Notes: generated from the sequence alone by a model not told the origin. DNA of 37,377 bases from Solobacterium sp. (GCA_024696355.1 JAILGV010000095.1:1-37377); one strand, 5' to 3'. Counted from the first letter of the stretch, positions 8,234 through 16,815 are shown. Translations and numbers: made by a program.

Positions 8234-9196
8234 ATGTCTGAAAACAATCAGTATTCCAAACAGGTAAAAATATCGGAAATCAAGGAATTTTTCCAGCTTG
8301 AACAGGTAACCGGCAACGAAGAGTCCCTGAAGCGCTGGGTAGTAATACCGGATGTATACAGACCGGGCTTTGAATTATGCGGATACTTTCAGCCGACGGA
8401 ACCCAGAAGAATTATTATTATAGGTAAAAAGGAAATTGAATTTATCAGCAATCTGAGTGAAGCGGATCAGAGGGAGAGATTTCAGCCGATCACGGACGGT
8501 CTGACACCGATGGTCATCGTGACGCACAACAATGCAGTCCCTCAGATTCTGAAGGAAGTGGCAATTTCAAAGAATTTCCCGGTCTTCAGGTCACCGAGTC
8601 CGACATACCGGTTTGTCGTGGACCTGATCACATATCTTGATGAAAAACTGGCGCCGGAGGAGACAGTTTCCGGAGATCTTGTCGTCGTATACGGCAAGGG
8701 TGTGCTTCTGATGGGCGAAAGCGGACAGGGCAAGTCAGAAACTGCACTGGAACTGATCAAGGACGGTCAGGTGCTTGTATCGGATGACAGAGTGGATCTG
8801 CAGAAGATTCATAATCATCTTGTCGGTCACGCCCCGGAAATACTCAGGGGAATGCTTGAGATCAGAGGAATCGGCATCATAGACGTTGAACGGATGTTCG
8901 GTGCAAACAAGATCGCAAATGATGCGGATATCGATATTGTGATCAAGCTTGTGCCGTTCTCGTCAAAAGAGGAATATGAACGGATCGGAGACGAAATGAC
9001 CGGCACCACGACAATCATGGGCGTCACTGTTCCGATGATGGAAATTCCTGTTTCACCCGGCCGCTCCACCAAGGATCTGGTGGAGACAGCAGTAACAAAC
9101 TATATCCTGAAGGAAGAGGGATACAACAGTACAGTAACGTTTAAAAAACGGCTGTATACAATGCTGGAAAGGGAAAGCAGGGAGAATAAAAAATGA
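8234..9196 (+). CDS. hprK: HPr kinase/phosphorylase
   Basis: A 320-residue two-domain protein of normal HprK length. The P-loop is GESGQGKSE at 161-169, followed by SDDRVDL (D184, D185) and the family signature LEIRGIGIIDVERMFG. HprK phosphorylates HPr on a serine in response to glycolytic intermediates and removes the phosphate under poor carbon supply, so it drives CcpA-dependent catabolite control. Two conserved spots differ from the usual sequence: the His-Gly that normally precedes the P-loop strand is S146-G147, and the C-terminal V-R-P-G-R-N box reads VSPGRS. The C-terminus overlaps the next gene by four bases (ATGA). HPr itself is not in this window. Identity is firm; whether both activities are intact is open. 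Confidence 0.93.
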   Translation: MSENNQYSKQVKISEIKEFFQLEQVTGNEESLKRWVVIPDVYRPGFELCGYFQPTEPRRIIIIGKKEIEFISNLSEADQRERFQPITDGLTPMVIVTHNNAVPQILKEVAISKNFPVFRSPSPTYRFVVDLITYLDEKLAPEETVSGDLVVVYGKGVLLMGESGQGKSETALELIKDGQVLVSDDRVDLQKIHNHLVGHAPEILRGMLEIRGIGIIDVERMFGANKIANDADIDIVIKLVPFSSKEEYERIGDEMTGTTTIMGVTVPMMEIPVSPGRSTKDLVETAVTNYILKEEGYNSTVTFKKRLYTMLERESRENKK

Positions 9197-9840
9197 AGAA
9201 GCCGGCTGTCTTGTTTGATTTTGACGGAACATTGATGGATACCGAGCCTGCAATTATGAGCAGCTACGGGTATCTGTTCAGGAAGTACAGAACGATCGAA
9301 GAGTTTACAATCGAAAAACAGGTTTCGGTGCTCGGACCGGCACTGTCCGTTATGATGAAGCAATTCTTCCCGGAAAAGGATCCGGATGAGATGGTGGAGG
9401 AATACCGGAAATACCAGAGAGAGAATCTCAGGGATCTGATCAAGCCGATGCCTTATGCCATGGAGCTGCTTGCATGGATGAAGGAGGAAGGCTGGCAGAC
9501 GGGTGTGATCAGTACCAGATACAGCTCATCGCTGATACAGCTGATGGATCTTTCCGGCATGACAAAATATATAGATGTCACAATCGGGCATGATCAGGTC
9601 GTTCATGACAAACCGGACCCGGAGGGCATTCTGCGCGCGGCGGAAATGCTCGGGGCAGACTCCTGCATCTATGTCGGAGACAGCGCGACGGACATCCTGG
9701 CCGGGCATAATGCCGGGGCGGGAACGATAGCTTTTGTATCAAACGAGGCAAAACGGCAGTCCCTGATTGATTCACACCCGGATTTCATTACCGGAAAACT
9801 GTCTGAGATCAGGAAGTATCTGGAAGCTTATTATGAATAG
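9193..9840 (+). CDS. HAD-family phosphatase, PpaX-like
   Basis: A 215-residue HAD hydrolase. Motif I is FDFDGTLMDTEP near the N-terminus, the helical cap follows, motif II is ISTRYS, motif III is the lysine in HDKPDPEG, and motif IV is YVGDSATDILAG. The start overlaps the hprK stop by four bases. In Bacillus the hprK operon carries PpaX, a pyrophosphatase that removes the pyrophosphate made when HprK dephosphorylates HPr; the position and HAD type here suggest the same job. A phosphoglycolate phosphatase is the main alternative, because the two are hard to separate by sequence alone. The 3' end overlaps the next gene by eight bases. Confidence 0.85.
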   Translation: MKKPAVLFDFDGTLMDTEPAIMSSYGYLFRKYRTIEEFTIEKQVSVLGPALSVMMKQFFPEKDPDEMVEEYRKYQRENLRDLIKPMPYAMELLAWMKEEGWQTGVISTRYSSSLIQLMDLSGMTKYIDVTIGHDQVVHDKPDPEGILRAAEMLGADSCIYVGDSATDILAGHNAGAGTIAFVSNEAKRQSLIDSHPDFITGKLSEIRKYLEAYYE

Positions 9841-10741
9841 AACAATCACCGGCATCGGCGCTGCCTGCATGGATTATCTCAACGTTGTTGAGGATTATCC
9901 CGCGGAAGACGGCAGCACGCATATCCTTTCACAGATGATGCAGGGAGGCGGGGCCTGTGCTACGGCTGTGGCAGCCGCACAGAGACTCGGCCACCGCGGC
10001 AGAATGATCGCCAACGTGGGAACAGACGAAACCGGCCGTCAGATTATCGATTCCCTCAAGCAGGAGGGCGTGGATGTCAGCTGCGTTCGCTGCACGGAAG
10101 GCATGTCGCCGTCCTCGCAGATCATGGTGAATCCCCGCACCGGTTCACGGACCAAATTCGTGCAGAACAATGTCCTGGATCCCGTGGAATGGGACCGGGC
10201 ATGCATCGATATGATCAGAACCAGCGACGTGATTCATCTTGACGGAACAAGATACGACAATGCAATGGCAGCGGCAGAAACGGCAAAAAAATATCACATT
10301 CCGGTGTCCCTGGACGGCTGCCATATGGAGGCTGACAAATCCCTCAGCAGAAAGCTGGCGGCGCAGGCAGACATTCTGATTATGAACAGGCGCTATCCGA
10401 TGATGGTATCGGAAAAGGAAAACCTTGAAGAGGCGCTGGCATATTTCGCAGAGAATTCGAAAATTGTTATCACCACTCTCGGCAGGGACGGCTGCATTGC
10501 GTACATTGACGGCCGCATGGAGCATTTTGATGCATATGAAGTGGATGCCGTCGATTCCACAGGGGCAGGAGATGTGTTTCACGGAGCGTTCCTGGCTGCC
10601 TGGCTCAACGGACAGGATATCCGCAGCTGCATCAGATACGCCTCCGCATGTGCCGCATTAAAATGCACGAAGCCGGGCGGAAGGACCGGGATCCCGTCAC
10701 ACACGCAGTTAATGAAGTTCATTCTGGAAAGGGAATCATAA
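9833..10741 (+). CDS. PfkB-family carbohydrate kinase
   Basis: A 302-residue ribokinase-fold sugar kinase. It has the N-terminal Gly motif GGGACATAVAAAQRLG, the internal LDGCHMEADKSL region, and the C-terminal PfkB signature DSTGAGDVFHGAFLAAW, whose Asp is the catalytic base. The ATG at 9833 is chosen because the fold begins there (MNRTITGIGAACMDYLN) and because it overlaps the upstream stop by eight bases, suggesting coupling. The substrate is unknown; it is clearly different from the KdgK encoded at 14723-15745. It sits with catabolite-control genes rather than with a sugar pathway. The stop overlaps the next ATG (TAATG). Confidence 0.85.
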   Translation: MNRTITGIGAACMDYLNVVEDYPAEDGSTHILSQMMQGGGACATAVAAAQRLGHRGRMIANVGTDETGRQIIDSLKQEGVDVSCVRCTEGMSPSSQIMVNPRTGSRTKFVQNNVLDPVEWDRACIDMIRTSDVIHLDGTRYDNAMAAAETAKKYHIPVSLDGCHMEADKSLSRKLAAQADILIMNRRYPMMVSEKENLEEALAYFAENSKIVITTLGRDGCIAYIDGRMEHFDAYEVDAVDSTGAGDVFHGAFLAAWLNGQDIRSCIRYASACAALKCTKPGGRTGIPSHTQLMKFILERES

Positions 10742-11031
10742 TGGAAGAAGAAAGCGTAACAAGAGCAGCAAGAAAACCTGCAGCTTCAGCGGCGAAAAAA
10801 CCGGCCGCGGCGAAAAGGCCGGCCGCAAAAAAACCCGCGGCAGCGAAAAAGAAAACCGGAACAACGTCAGGAAGCACGCTGAGACTTACAGCCGCAGAGA
10901 AGAAAATTGTTGCGAATTACAGGAAATGCAATGCCCTGGAAAAAGAACTGATCAGCGTGCTGTGTGAGAAGTGTGCCGGCGGGACCGCAGTGAAGGATCT
11001 GATGTCTCTGCTTCAGAACCTGATCAGGTAA
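10741..11031 (+). CDS. small histone-H1-like Lys/Ala/Pro-rich protein
   Basis: A 96-residue protein whose N-terminal half is a basic low-complexity tail built from repeated AKKPAA / AAKRPA units, like the tails of eukaryotic H1 and bacterial H1-like proteins. The C-terminal half (about residues 47-96) looks like a compact helical domain with two cysteines (ALEKELISVLCEKCAGG). Such tails bind DNA or RNA non-specifically; nucleoid binding is an inference. The start at 10741 is supported by its TAATG overlap with the kinase stop. A longer in-frame reading from 10648 runs inside the kinase gene and is unlikely. A strong terminator follows. Confidence 0.7.
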   Translation: MEEESVTRAARKPAASAAKKPAAAKRPAAKKPAAAKKKTGTTSGSTLRLTAAEKKIVANYRKCNALEKELISVLCEKCAGGTAVKDLMSLLQNLIR

Positions 11032-11051
11032 TTGACATCCGAAGAACGAAA

Positions 11052-11081
11052 AAAAATGGATATCTCACGATATCCATTTTT
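11052..11081. terminator. bidirectional terminator
   Basis: Twelve-base stem AAAAATGGATAT / ATATCCATTTTT around a CTCACG loop, with A-rich and T-rich flanks. It separates the convergent histone-like gene and ABC ATPase gene. Confidence 0.9.
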
Positions 11082-11099
11082 CAGAGAAGGTCAATTTGA

Positions 11100-12299
11100 T
11101 TAATCAGCGTACTCGAGATTATTCTTTGTAACCTTGTCGAATACATGCGCAACACTGCCCGGGAATGTGAATTCGATCGGTGTGCCGGCTTTGAAGGAGT
11201 AGTTGCCTTCGAGTTCGAGTGTAGGAACGATAACGATGCCGTCTTTTCCAATTGCATTGATATGCAGATGTACCTGGGAGCCCATCATTTCGCTTACGTC
11301 TACGGTACCCTTGATCATCTTTCCTTCAGCCCTGTCAAGAACCATGTGTTCAGGTCTGACACCGACGATGACATCCTTTTCAGGAACATTGTGTGCCTTC
11401 AGTCTTTCCTGCTTGTCTTCGGAAAGTTCGATGACTGCATTTTCAAGCTTAACAGCATACTTGCCGTTGACCTTGAGGAGTTTGCCGTCATACATGTTCA
11501 TCTGAGGCATTCCGATGAATCCTGCAACGAATGTGTTGATCGGGCTGTCATATACTTCCTGAGGAGTTCCGATCTGCTGGATGACGCCGTCCTTCATGAT
11601 GACGATTCTGTCGCCCAGAGTCATAGCTTCTGTCTGGTCGTGTGTGACATAGATGAATGTTGTGTTGATTCTCTGTCTCAGTTTAATAATCTCTGCTCTC
11701 ATCTGATTTCTCAGCTTAGCATCGAGGTTGGACAGCGGCTCGTCCATCAGCAGAACTTTAGGTTCACGAACGATGGCACGTCCGATAGCGACTCTCTGTC
11801 TCTGACCACCGGAAAGAGCCTTCGGCTTTCTTTCCAGATATTCCGTGATACCGAGAATTTCAGCAGCTTCATTGACTGCGCTGTCAATTTCAGCCTTCGG
11901 CATTTTTCTCAGCTTCAGCGGGAATTCGAGGTTCTGACGGACTGTCATGTGCGGATACAGAGCATAGTTCTGGAAGACCATGGCGATATCTCTGTCCTTA
12001 GGTGCTACATCGTTAACTCTGACGTCATCGATATAGAGATCGCCTCTTGTGATGTCTTCAAGTCCTGCAACCATTCTCAGTGTTGTGGACTTTCCGCATC
12101 CGGAAGGACCTACCAGTACGATGAATTCTTTGTCGGCGATGTCGAGATTGAAGTCCTGAACAGCATGGACACCTTCCTCAGTAATCTTGAGGTTTACGAC
12201 CTTCTTGGGAGCATCATCGTCCTTTTTCTTGGCCTTGTGTCTCTTTGTTTCTGCGTTCGGATAAATCTTCTCGATGTGTTTCAAACTGACTGTTGACAT
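11100..12299 (-). CDS. msmX: sugar ABC importer ATPase, MsmX/UgpC type
   Basis: A 399-residue ATPase with Walker A GPSGCGKS at 64-71, Q-loop [13 protein letters not shown], signature [14 protein letters not shown] and Walker [19 protein letters not shown]-terminal regulatory region of about 150 residues (TOBE/MOBS type) includes [13 protein letters not shown] charged insertion, [15 protein letters not shown], lies near residues 19-33 after the first strand. MsmX-type ATPases energise several importers whose operons lack an ATPase; the permeases at 26301-28101 are the obvious partners, and each has an EAA loop. It follows the uxaC operon in direction but has a 130-base gap with its own promoter. 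Start supported by AAGGAGA. Confidence 0.93.
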   Translation of the reverse strand: MSTVSLKHIEKIYPNAETKRHKAKKKDDDAPKKVVNLKITEEGVHAVQDFNLDIADKEFIVLVGPSGCGKSTTLRMVAGLEDITRGDLYIDDVRVNDVAPKDRDIAMVFQNYALYPHMTVRQNLEFPLKLRKMPKAEIDSAVNEAAEILGITEYLERKPKALSGGQRQRVAIGRAIVREPKVLLMDEPLSNLDAKLRNQMRAEIIKLRQRINTTFIYVTHDQTEAMTLGDRIVIMKDGVIQQIGTPQEVYDSPINTFVAGFIGMPQMNMYDGKLLKVNGKYAVKLENAVIELSEDKQERLKAHNVPEKDVIVGVRPEHMVLDRAEGKMIKGTVDVSEMMGSQVHLHINAIGKDGIVIVPTLELEGNYSFKAGTPIEFTFPGSVAHVFDKVTKNNLEYAD

Positions 12300-12404
12300 A
12301 AAATATTCTCTCCTTTTTGCCTGTTCATACTGAACAATTCTGAAGTCCCCGCGTTATATCAGTCAAAGCTGTATCAAGCTGTCAGGACTTTCTGGCCTGT
12401 TTTA

Positions 12405-12433
12405 ATTGTGCATCTAATGCACGCGTTTGTCAA
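12405..12433 (-). promoter_or_regulatory. promoter with palindrome upstream of the ABC ATPase gene
   Basis: Reading leftward, a perfect TTGACA -35 (12433-12428) overlaps the uxaC stop codon. A 17-base spacer and CACAAT (12410-12405) follow. A perfect inverted repeat GTGCAT-CTA-ATGCAC at 12408-12422 covers the spacer and part of the -10, a position suited to repressor binding. Confidence 0.5.
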
Positions 12434-13875
12434 AGGCCGAAATACCTTTCGGCGTTATAATATGAAATCCCTTCCACAATCTGTTTCAGAGCATCTTCAT
12501 CATTCGGATATTCACCGTTTTCAACCCATTTTCCGATGACGGAGCAGAGGATGCGGCGGAAGTAATCATGACGTGTATAGCTTAAGAAACTGCGGCTGTC
12601 TGTAAGCATTCCGACAAAGTTGCCGAGAACACCGAGACGGGCGAGCGTCTTCAGCTGCTTTTCCATACCGTCCTTTGTATCACCGAACCACCATGCGGAA
12701 CCGAGCTGGATCTTGGACCTTGCCGAGGAATCCTGGAAGCATCCGCACATTGTTGCGAGCATATCCAGATCGATCGGGTTCAGGGAATAGAGGATGACTT
12801 TCGGGCACTTGCCTTCCTGTGTCAGAACGGAGAGCAGTTTTCCGATGGTTACGGAGCAGTCGGGGCTGCCGATCATGTCGAAGCCTGTATCCGGTCCGAG
12901 GTCTCTGAACATTTTTTCGTTTGTGTTGCGGATTGCACCGTAGTGAATCTGCATGACGATGTCTTTTTCGGCATACATTTTGCCGAGTTCATAGAGCATG
13001 TATGTCTGATAGTCGTCACGCTCTCTGTCTGTGACGGCCTCACCGCGCATTGCCTTTGCAAAAGCAGCTGTCGCAGCGGCTTCATCAGGACAGGTGAAGG
13101 GGATGCTGTCGAGACCGTGGTCGGTAACCTTGCAGCCTCTTTCAACGAAGTAGTCCAGACGGTTTTCCAGGGCGTTTCTGACATCTGCAGCTGTATTCAG
13201 TTCCATTCCGGATACTTTTGCAAGCTGGCAGATATATTCAGCGAAACCTTCCTTATGAATGTTGAGCGCCTTGTCGGGACGGTAGCTCGGTGCGACTGTT
13301 ACACCTTCAACGGTGTTCTCGTCCTTGAGCTTCTTGTGCCATGCAAGATCATCAACAGGGTCATCGGTGGTGCCGACGAATCTGACGTTGCTGGATCTGA
13401 CGATGCCCTGAACTCTCAGGTTCGGGTCATTCTGCAGCTTGTCATTGCAGAGATCCCATACTTCCTTCGCTGTCTTCTTTGACAGGATGCCTTCATAGCC
13501 GAAGTATTTCTTCAGCTCGAGATGGCACCAGTGATACATCGGGTTGCCGATGCACTTTTCCAGAGTTTCAGCGAACTTTTCAAAGCGCTCGAAGTCAGGC
13601 TTGTCACCTGTGATGTATTCTTCGGGAACGCCGTTGCAGCGCATCAGTCTCCACTTGTAGTGGTCACCGAAGACTGTCTTGCTTCCGTCGGGATTGATGG
13701 ATGTTCCGCCCAGCCAGACCTGAGCGATGTTTTCGAACTTTCTGTTCTCATAGATTTCTCTCTGCGGAATATGGCAGTGATAGTCTATGATCGGCAGATG
13801 CTCGGAATAAGTGTGATATAAATGACGGGCTGTTTCTGTATCCAGAAGAAAGTCCTTTCCCATGAATTCAGTCAT
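12430..13875 (-). CDS. uxaC: uronate isomerase
   Basis: A 481-residue amidohydrolase-fold enzyme of normal UxaC length. The N-terminus reads IDYHCHIPQ with the H33-x-H35 metal-binding pair. Family segments WLGGTSINPDGSKTVFGDHYKWRLMRCNG (in parts), QIHYGAIRN and MLTDSRSFLSYTRHDYFRRI are present. It isomerises D-galacturonate to D-tagaturonate (and glucuronate to fructuronate) in the cytoplasm. Because uxaB and uxaA lie in the divergent operon and no uxuA/uxuB is seen, galacturonate from pectin is the likely substrate. It is 17 bases after the dehydrogenase gene in the same direction, with a CGAGGT ribosome site. Confidence 0.96.
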   Translation of the reverse strand: MTEFMGKDFLLDTETARHLYHTYSEHLPIIDYHCHIPQREIYENRKFENIAQVWLGGTSINPDGSKTVFGDHYKWRLMRCNGVPEEYITGDKPDFERFEKFAETLEKCIGNPMYHWCHLELKKYFGYEGILSKKTAKEVWDLCNDKLQNDPNLRVQGIVRSSNVRFVGTTDDPVDDLAWHKKLKDENTVEGVTVAPSYRPDKALNIHKEGFAEYICQLAKVSGMELNTAADVRNALENRLDYFVERGCKVTDHGLDSIPFTCPDEAAATAAFAKAMRGEAVTDRERDDYQTYMLYELGKMYAEKDIVMQIHYGAIRNTNEKMFRDLGPDTGFDMIGSPDCSVTIGKLLSVLTQEGKCPKVILYSLNPIDLDMLATMCGCFQDSSARSKIQLGSAWWFGDTKDGMEKQLKTLARLGVLGNFVGMLTDSRSFLSYTRHDYFRRILCSVIGKWVENGEYPNDEDALKQIVEGISYYNAERYFGL

Positions 13876-13892
13876 ATGAATATACCTCGGAA

Positions 13893-14696
13893 TTACTGCG
13901 GCTGCTTGCCGATGTAGGCAAGAATTCCGCCGTCAACATAGAGAATGTGTCCGTTTACGAAGTTTGATGCATCACTTGCCAGGAATACTGCAGGTCCCTG
14001 CAGGTCTTCCGGTGTTCCCCAGCGTGCTGCCGGTGTCTTGGCAACGATGAACTGGTCGAACGGATGACGGCTTCCGTCAGCCTGACGCTCTCTCAGCGGA
14101 GCTGTCTGCGGTGTGGCAATGTAGCCCGGGCCGATGCCGTTGCACTGGATGTTGTATTCGCCGTATTCACTGCAGATGTTCTTTGTCAGCATCTTCAGAC
14201 CGCCCTTGGCAGCTGCGTATGCGGATACTGTCTCTCTGCCCAGTTCGGACATCATGGAGCAGATGTTGATGATTTTGCCGTGTCCCTTTTTGATCATTCC
14301 GGGAATAACAGCCTTGGAAACAATGAACGGAGCGTTGAGGTCAACGTCAACGACAGCACGGAAGTCAGCGGCGCTCATCTCAACCATCGGGATGCGCTTG
14401 ATCATGCCGGCATTGTTGACAAGAATGTCGATTGTGCCGACTTCTTCTTCGATCTTGGCAACCATTGCCTTGACCTGTTCCTCGTCTGTAACATCGCAGA
14501 TGTAGCCGTGGGCAGGGATGCCTGCTTCAGCATAGGATTTCAGACCGGCTTCCAGTTTGTCCTGGCTGCGGTCATTGAAGCAGATGGTTGCACCTGCTGC
14601 AGCATAAGCGGAAGCGATTCCGAAACCGATTCCGTAGGATGCACCTGTAATCAGTGCAACTTTTCCGTCAAGGCGGAAATCTTTAGGGTCGAACAT
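13893..14696 (-). CDS. kduD: SDR dehydrogenase, KduD / gluconate 5-dehydrogenase type
   Basis: A 267-residue classical short-chain dehydrogenase. The NAD(P)-binding GASYGIG motif is at 18-24, NNAG at 94-97, and the catalytic S147, Y160 and K164 are intact. Sequences of this style are annotated either as gluconate 5-dehydrogenase or as 2-deoxy-D-gluconate 3-dehydrogenase (KduD). With kduI in the divergent operon and kdgK and eda beside it, reduction of the KduI product (3-deoxy-D-glycero-2,5-hexodiulosonate) to KDG is the best role. It lies between kdgK and uxaC with short gaps and has an AGGAGAT ribosome site. The exact substrate remains an inference from context. Confidence 0.85.
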   Translation of the reverse strand: MFDPKDFRLDGKVALITGASYGIGFGIASAYAAAGATICFNDRSQDKLEAGLKSYAEAGIPAHGYICDVTDEEQVKAMVAKIEEEVGTIDILVNNAGMIKRIPMVEMSAADFRAVVDVDLNAPFIVSKAVIPGMIKKGHGKIINICSMMSELGRETVSAYAAAKGGLKMLTKNICSEYGEYNIQCNGIGPGYIATPQTAPLRERQADGSRHPFDQFIVAKTPAARWGTPEDLQGPAVFLASDASNFVNGHILYVDGGILAYIGKQPQ

Positions 14697-14722
14697 AATT
14701 AATCTCCTGTCTTTATATTAAT

Positions 14723-15745
14723 TTATCTCTGTACTCTTCCGTTTGCATTGCCTTCTGCAAGAGCGAGAGCTTCTGCTTCACTTTCGAGGTTGACATCACC
14801 CGGGATTGTGTGTTTGAGGGCACTTGCAGCTACTGCGAATTCAAGAGCCTTCTTGGGATCCTTCCACTTGAGCATGCCGTGGATCAGACCGCCGGAGAAG
14901 CTGTCGCCGCCGCCGACTCTGTCAACGATCGGAGTGATTTCATAACGCCTGGACTGATAGAATTCGTTTCCGTCATAGATCAGGGCCTTCCAGCCGTTGT
15001 TGGAAGCGCTGAAGCTTTCTCTTAATGTGGAAGCCATGAGTGTGAAGCCGAACTGAGCCATCATCTGCTTGAAGATTGCGTGGTAGCCGCTTGCATCTGT
15101 AACACCTGCTTCAACATCGGAATCCGGTTTGAAGCCAAGGCACTTTTCAGCATCTTCTTCGTTTGTGATGCAGACATCAACATATTCCATCAGCGGAGTC
15201 ATGATGCTCTGTGCTTTTTCGGGTGTCCAGAGCTTCTTTCTGTAGTTCAGGTCGCAGGATACGGTTACACCGTGTCTCTTGGCTGCCTGGCAGGCAAGAA
15301 GAGTGAGCTTGGCTGCTTTGTCGGAAATAGCCGGTGTGATTCCGGACCAGTGGAACCAGTCGGCACCTTCCATGACTGCATCGAAGTCGAAATCTTCAGG
15401 ATCTGCATCGGCAATTGAGCTGCCGGCACGGTCATAGATGACTTTGGAGGGACGCATTGCGCTTCCGCTTTCACAGTAGTAGATACCGACTCTGTCGCCG
15501 CCTCTTGCAACAAACTGTGTGTTGACACCGAATTTTCTTAAAGAGTTGATTGCGGCCTGGCCGATTTCGTGATCAGGAAGCTTTGTTACGAAATATGCGT
15601 CATCACCGTAGTTTGCACAGCTTACTGCAACGTTTGCTTCGCCGCCGCCGTAGATGACTTCAAATTTGTCTGCCTGTACAAACCGGGAGAATCCCTCCGG
15701 TGACAGGCGCAGCATGATTTCACCGAATGTTACAATTTTGCTCAT
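14723..15745 (-). CDS. kdgK: 2-dehydro-3-deoxygluconate kinase
   Basis: A 340-residue PfkB-family kinase. The N-terminal sugar-binding GGGEAN is at 33-38, the KdgK-like CDLNYRKKLW segment at 164-173, and the C-terminal RVGGGDSFSGG carries the catalytic D281. It phosphorylates KDG to KDPG, joining the galacturonate and unsaturated-galacturonate branches. It lies 35 bases downstream of the aldolase gene and has an AGAGGAAA ribosome site. Length is slightly greater than the roughly 310 residues of many KdgK proteins, and part of the extra length is at the C-terminus after the last strand. The neighbouring eda and kduD genes make the assignment strong. Confidence 0.93.
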   Translation of the reverse strand: MSKIVTFGEIMLRLSPEGFSRFVQADKFEVIYGGGEANVAVSCANYGDDAYFVTKLPDHEIGQAAINSLRKFGVNTQFVARGGDRVGIYYCESGSAMRPSKVIYDRAGSSIADADPEDFDFDAVMEGADWFHWSGITPAISDKAAKLTLLACQAAKRHGVTVSCDLNYRKKLWTPEKAQSIMTPLMEYVDVCITNEEDAEKCLGFKPDSDVEAGVTDASGYHAIFKQMMAQFGFTLMASTLRESFSASNNGWKALIYDGNEFYQSRRYEITPIVDRVGGGDSFSGGLIHGMLKWKDPKKALEFAVAASALKHTIPGDVNLESEAEALALAEGNANGRVQR

Positions 15746-15780
15746 AATTATTTCCTCTTTCCTTCATTTATTCAATTATA

Positions 15781-16755
15781 TCAATTGTTAACCAGATGCA
15801 TTGTGAATCCGCCGATTTCTCCTTTGAAATATGCGAATTTTGCATATCCGTCGGCGTCGTATGTCACAGAGTCCGGATCGAATTCATAGCCGAGAGCCGT
15901 GTAGTAGCACATAGCTCTTTCAACGGAGCTGACGCCGATGCCGATGTGTCCGTGTGTTCCTGTCTGCTGGCGTGTCATGACTTCAATCAGATCACTTCCG
16001 AAATATCCCTTGGATGTCTGACGGACTTTGCCCTGGCAGACGGCAGCGAATTTTTCGGCTGTTTCTTTTCCTTCTTCGGGATCGACGTTGATGCCGATGT
16101 GCTTCAGTCTGATCTGCAGCATGCTTACAACTGCTTCTCTAGTGAGCTTTTCGATCTCATCAAACTTCTTGTCCTTGATCAGATCGGCTTTGACCATCCA
16201 TGTTCCGCCGACTGCGAAGATCTTCGGGTCATTCAGGTAGTCAAGCATGTTCTTTGGATTAACGCCGCCTGTAGGCATGAACTTCATTGTTGTATAGGGA
16301 CCGCAGAGAGCTTTGATGGTTTTGATTCCGCCGAGCTGTTCGGCAGGGAAGAATTTAACTTTATCAAGTCCGAGCTCAAGCGCTCTTTCGATGTCGCTTG
16401 CGCAGGAGACTCCCGGCACAACTACAACGCCTTTTTCCTGGCAGTATCTGACAACTTCAGGATTGAGGCCCGGTGAGACGATGAATTCTGCACCGGCATC
16501 CAGCGCCGAGTCAACCTGTTCCTTTGTGAGAACCGTTCCGGCTCCGACGAGCAGATCGGGACGGGCTTTTTTCATGGCGATCATGGCATCATGGGCACAA
16601 TCTGTACGATATGTTACTTCCGCAGCAGGCAGGCCGCCTCTGCAGAGTGCTTCGGCAAGCGGAGCCGCATCTTCGACATTATTGAGGACGATGGCGGGAA
16701 TAATTCCGATTCCGTGAAGGCGTCTGATAATTTCACTGTTTCTTTCCTGTGACAT
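15781..16755 (-). CDS. eda: KDPG/KHG aldolase fused to a C-terminal VOC-like domain
   Basis: A 324-residue protein. Residues about 1-212 are a class I KDPG aldolase with E46 in AEVTYR, the VGAGTVLT strand, the Schiff-base lysine K134 in KVKFFPAE, and FMPTGGVNP. It splits KDPG into pyruvate and glyceraldehyde-3-phosphate. Residues about 216-324 are an added domain resembling the vicinal-oxygen-chelate (glyoxalase/bleomycin) fold: LKHIGINVD starts one half and GHIGIGVSSVERAMCYYTALGYEF the second. H219, H268/H270 and H320 could be metal ligands. Ordinary Eda proteins stop near 210 residues. It is the first gene of the leftward operon, with GGAGGT before the start. Confidence 0.93.
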   Translation of the reverse strand: MSQERNSEIIRRLHGIGIIPAIVLNNVEDAAPLAEALCRGGLPAAEVTYRTDCAHDAMIAMKKARPDLLVGAGTVLTKEQVDSALDAGAEFIVSPGLNPEVVRYCQEKGVVVVPGVSCASDIERALELGLDKVKFFPAEQLGGIKTIKALCGPYTTMKFMPTGGVNPKNMLDYLNDPKIFAVGGTWMVKADLIKDKKFDEIEKLTREAVVSMLQIRLKHIGINVDPEEGKETAEKFAAVCQGKVRQTSKGYFGSDLIEVMTRQQTGTHGHIGIGVSSVERAMCYYTALGYEFDPDSVTYDADGYAKFAYFKGEIGGFTMHLVNN

Positions 16756-16769
16756 AGTTACCTCCGATT

Positions 16770-16784
16770 GGTTAAACAGTTAAC
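16770..16784. promoter_or_regulatory. operator-like site at the eda promoter
   Basis: GGTTAAACAGTTAAC lies immediately downstream of the leftward -10. On the minus strand it reads GTTAACTGTTTAACC, and it shares GTTAAC-Y-G-K-TT with the site beside the LacI gene promoter at 16931-16942. It is a plausible binding site for the adjacent LacI-family protein. Confidence 0.5.
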
Positions 16785-16787
16785 TAC

Positions 16788-16815
16788 AATTTAGCATCTC
16801 TTTGAATAAAGTCAA
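16788..16815 (-). promoter_or_regulatory. promoter of the eda-kdgK-kduD-uxaC operon
   Basis: Reading leftward, TTGACT at 16815-16810, a 16-base spacer and TAAATT at 16793-16788. The start of transcription would fall inside the operator-like repeat. Confidence 0.6.

Noticed and set aside
11145-12296. Long open frame (383 codons) on the plus strand across the ABC ATPase gene
   Set aside because: It is antisense to a gene with complete ATPase motifs, its translation is low-complexity Ser/Phe/Asp-rich with no recognisable domain, and it has no ribosome site.
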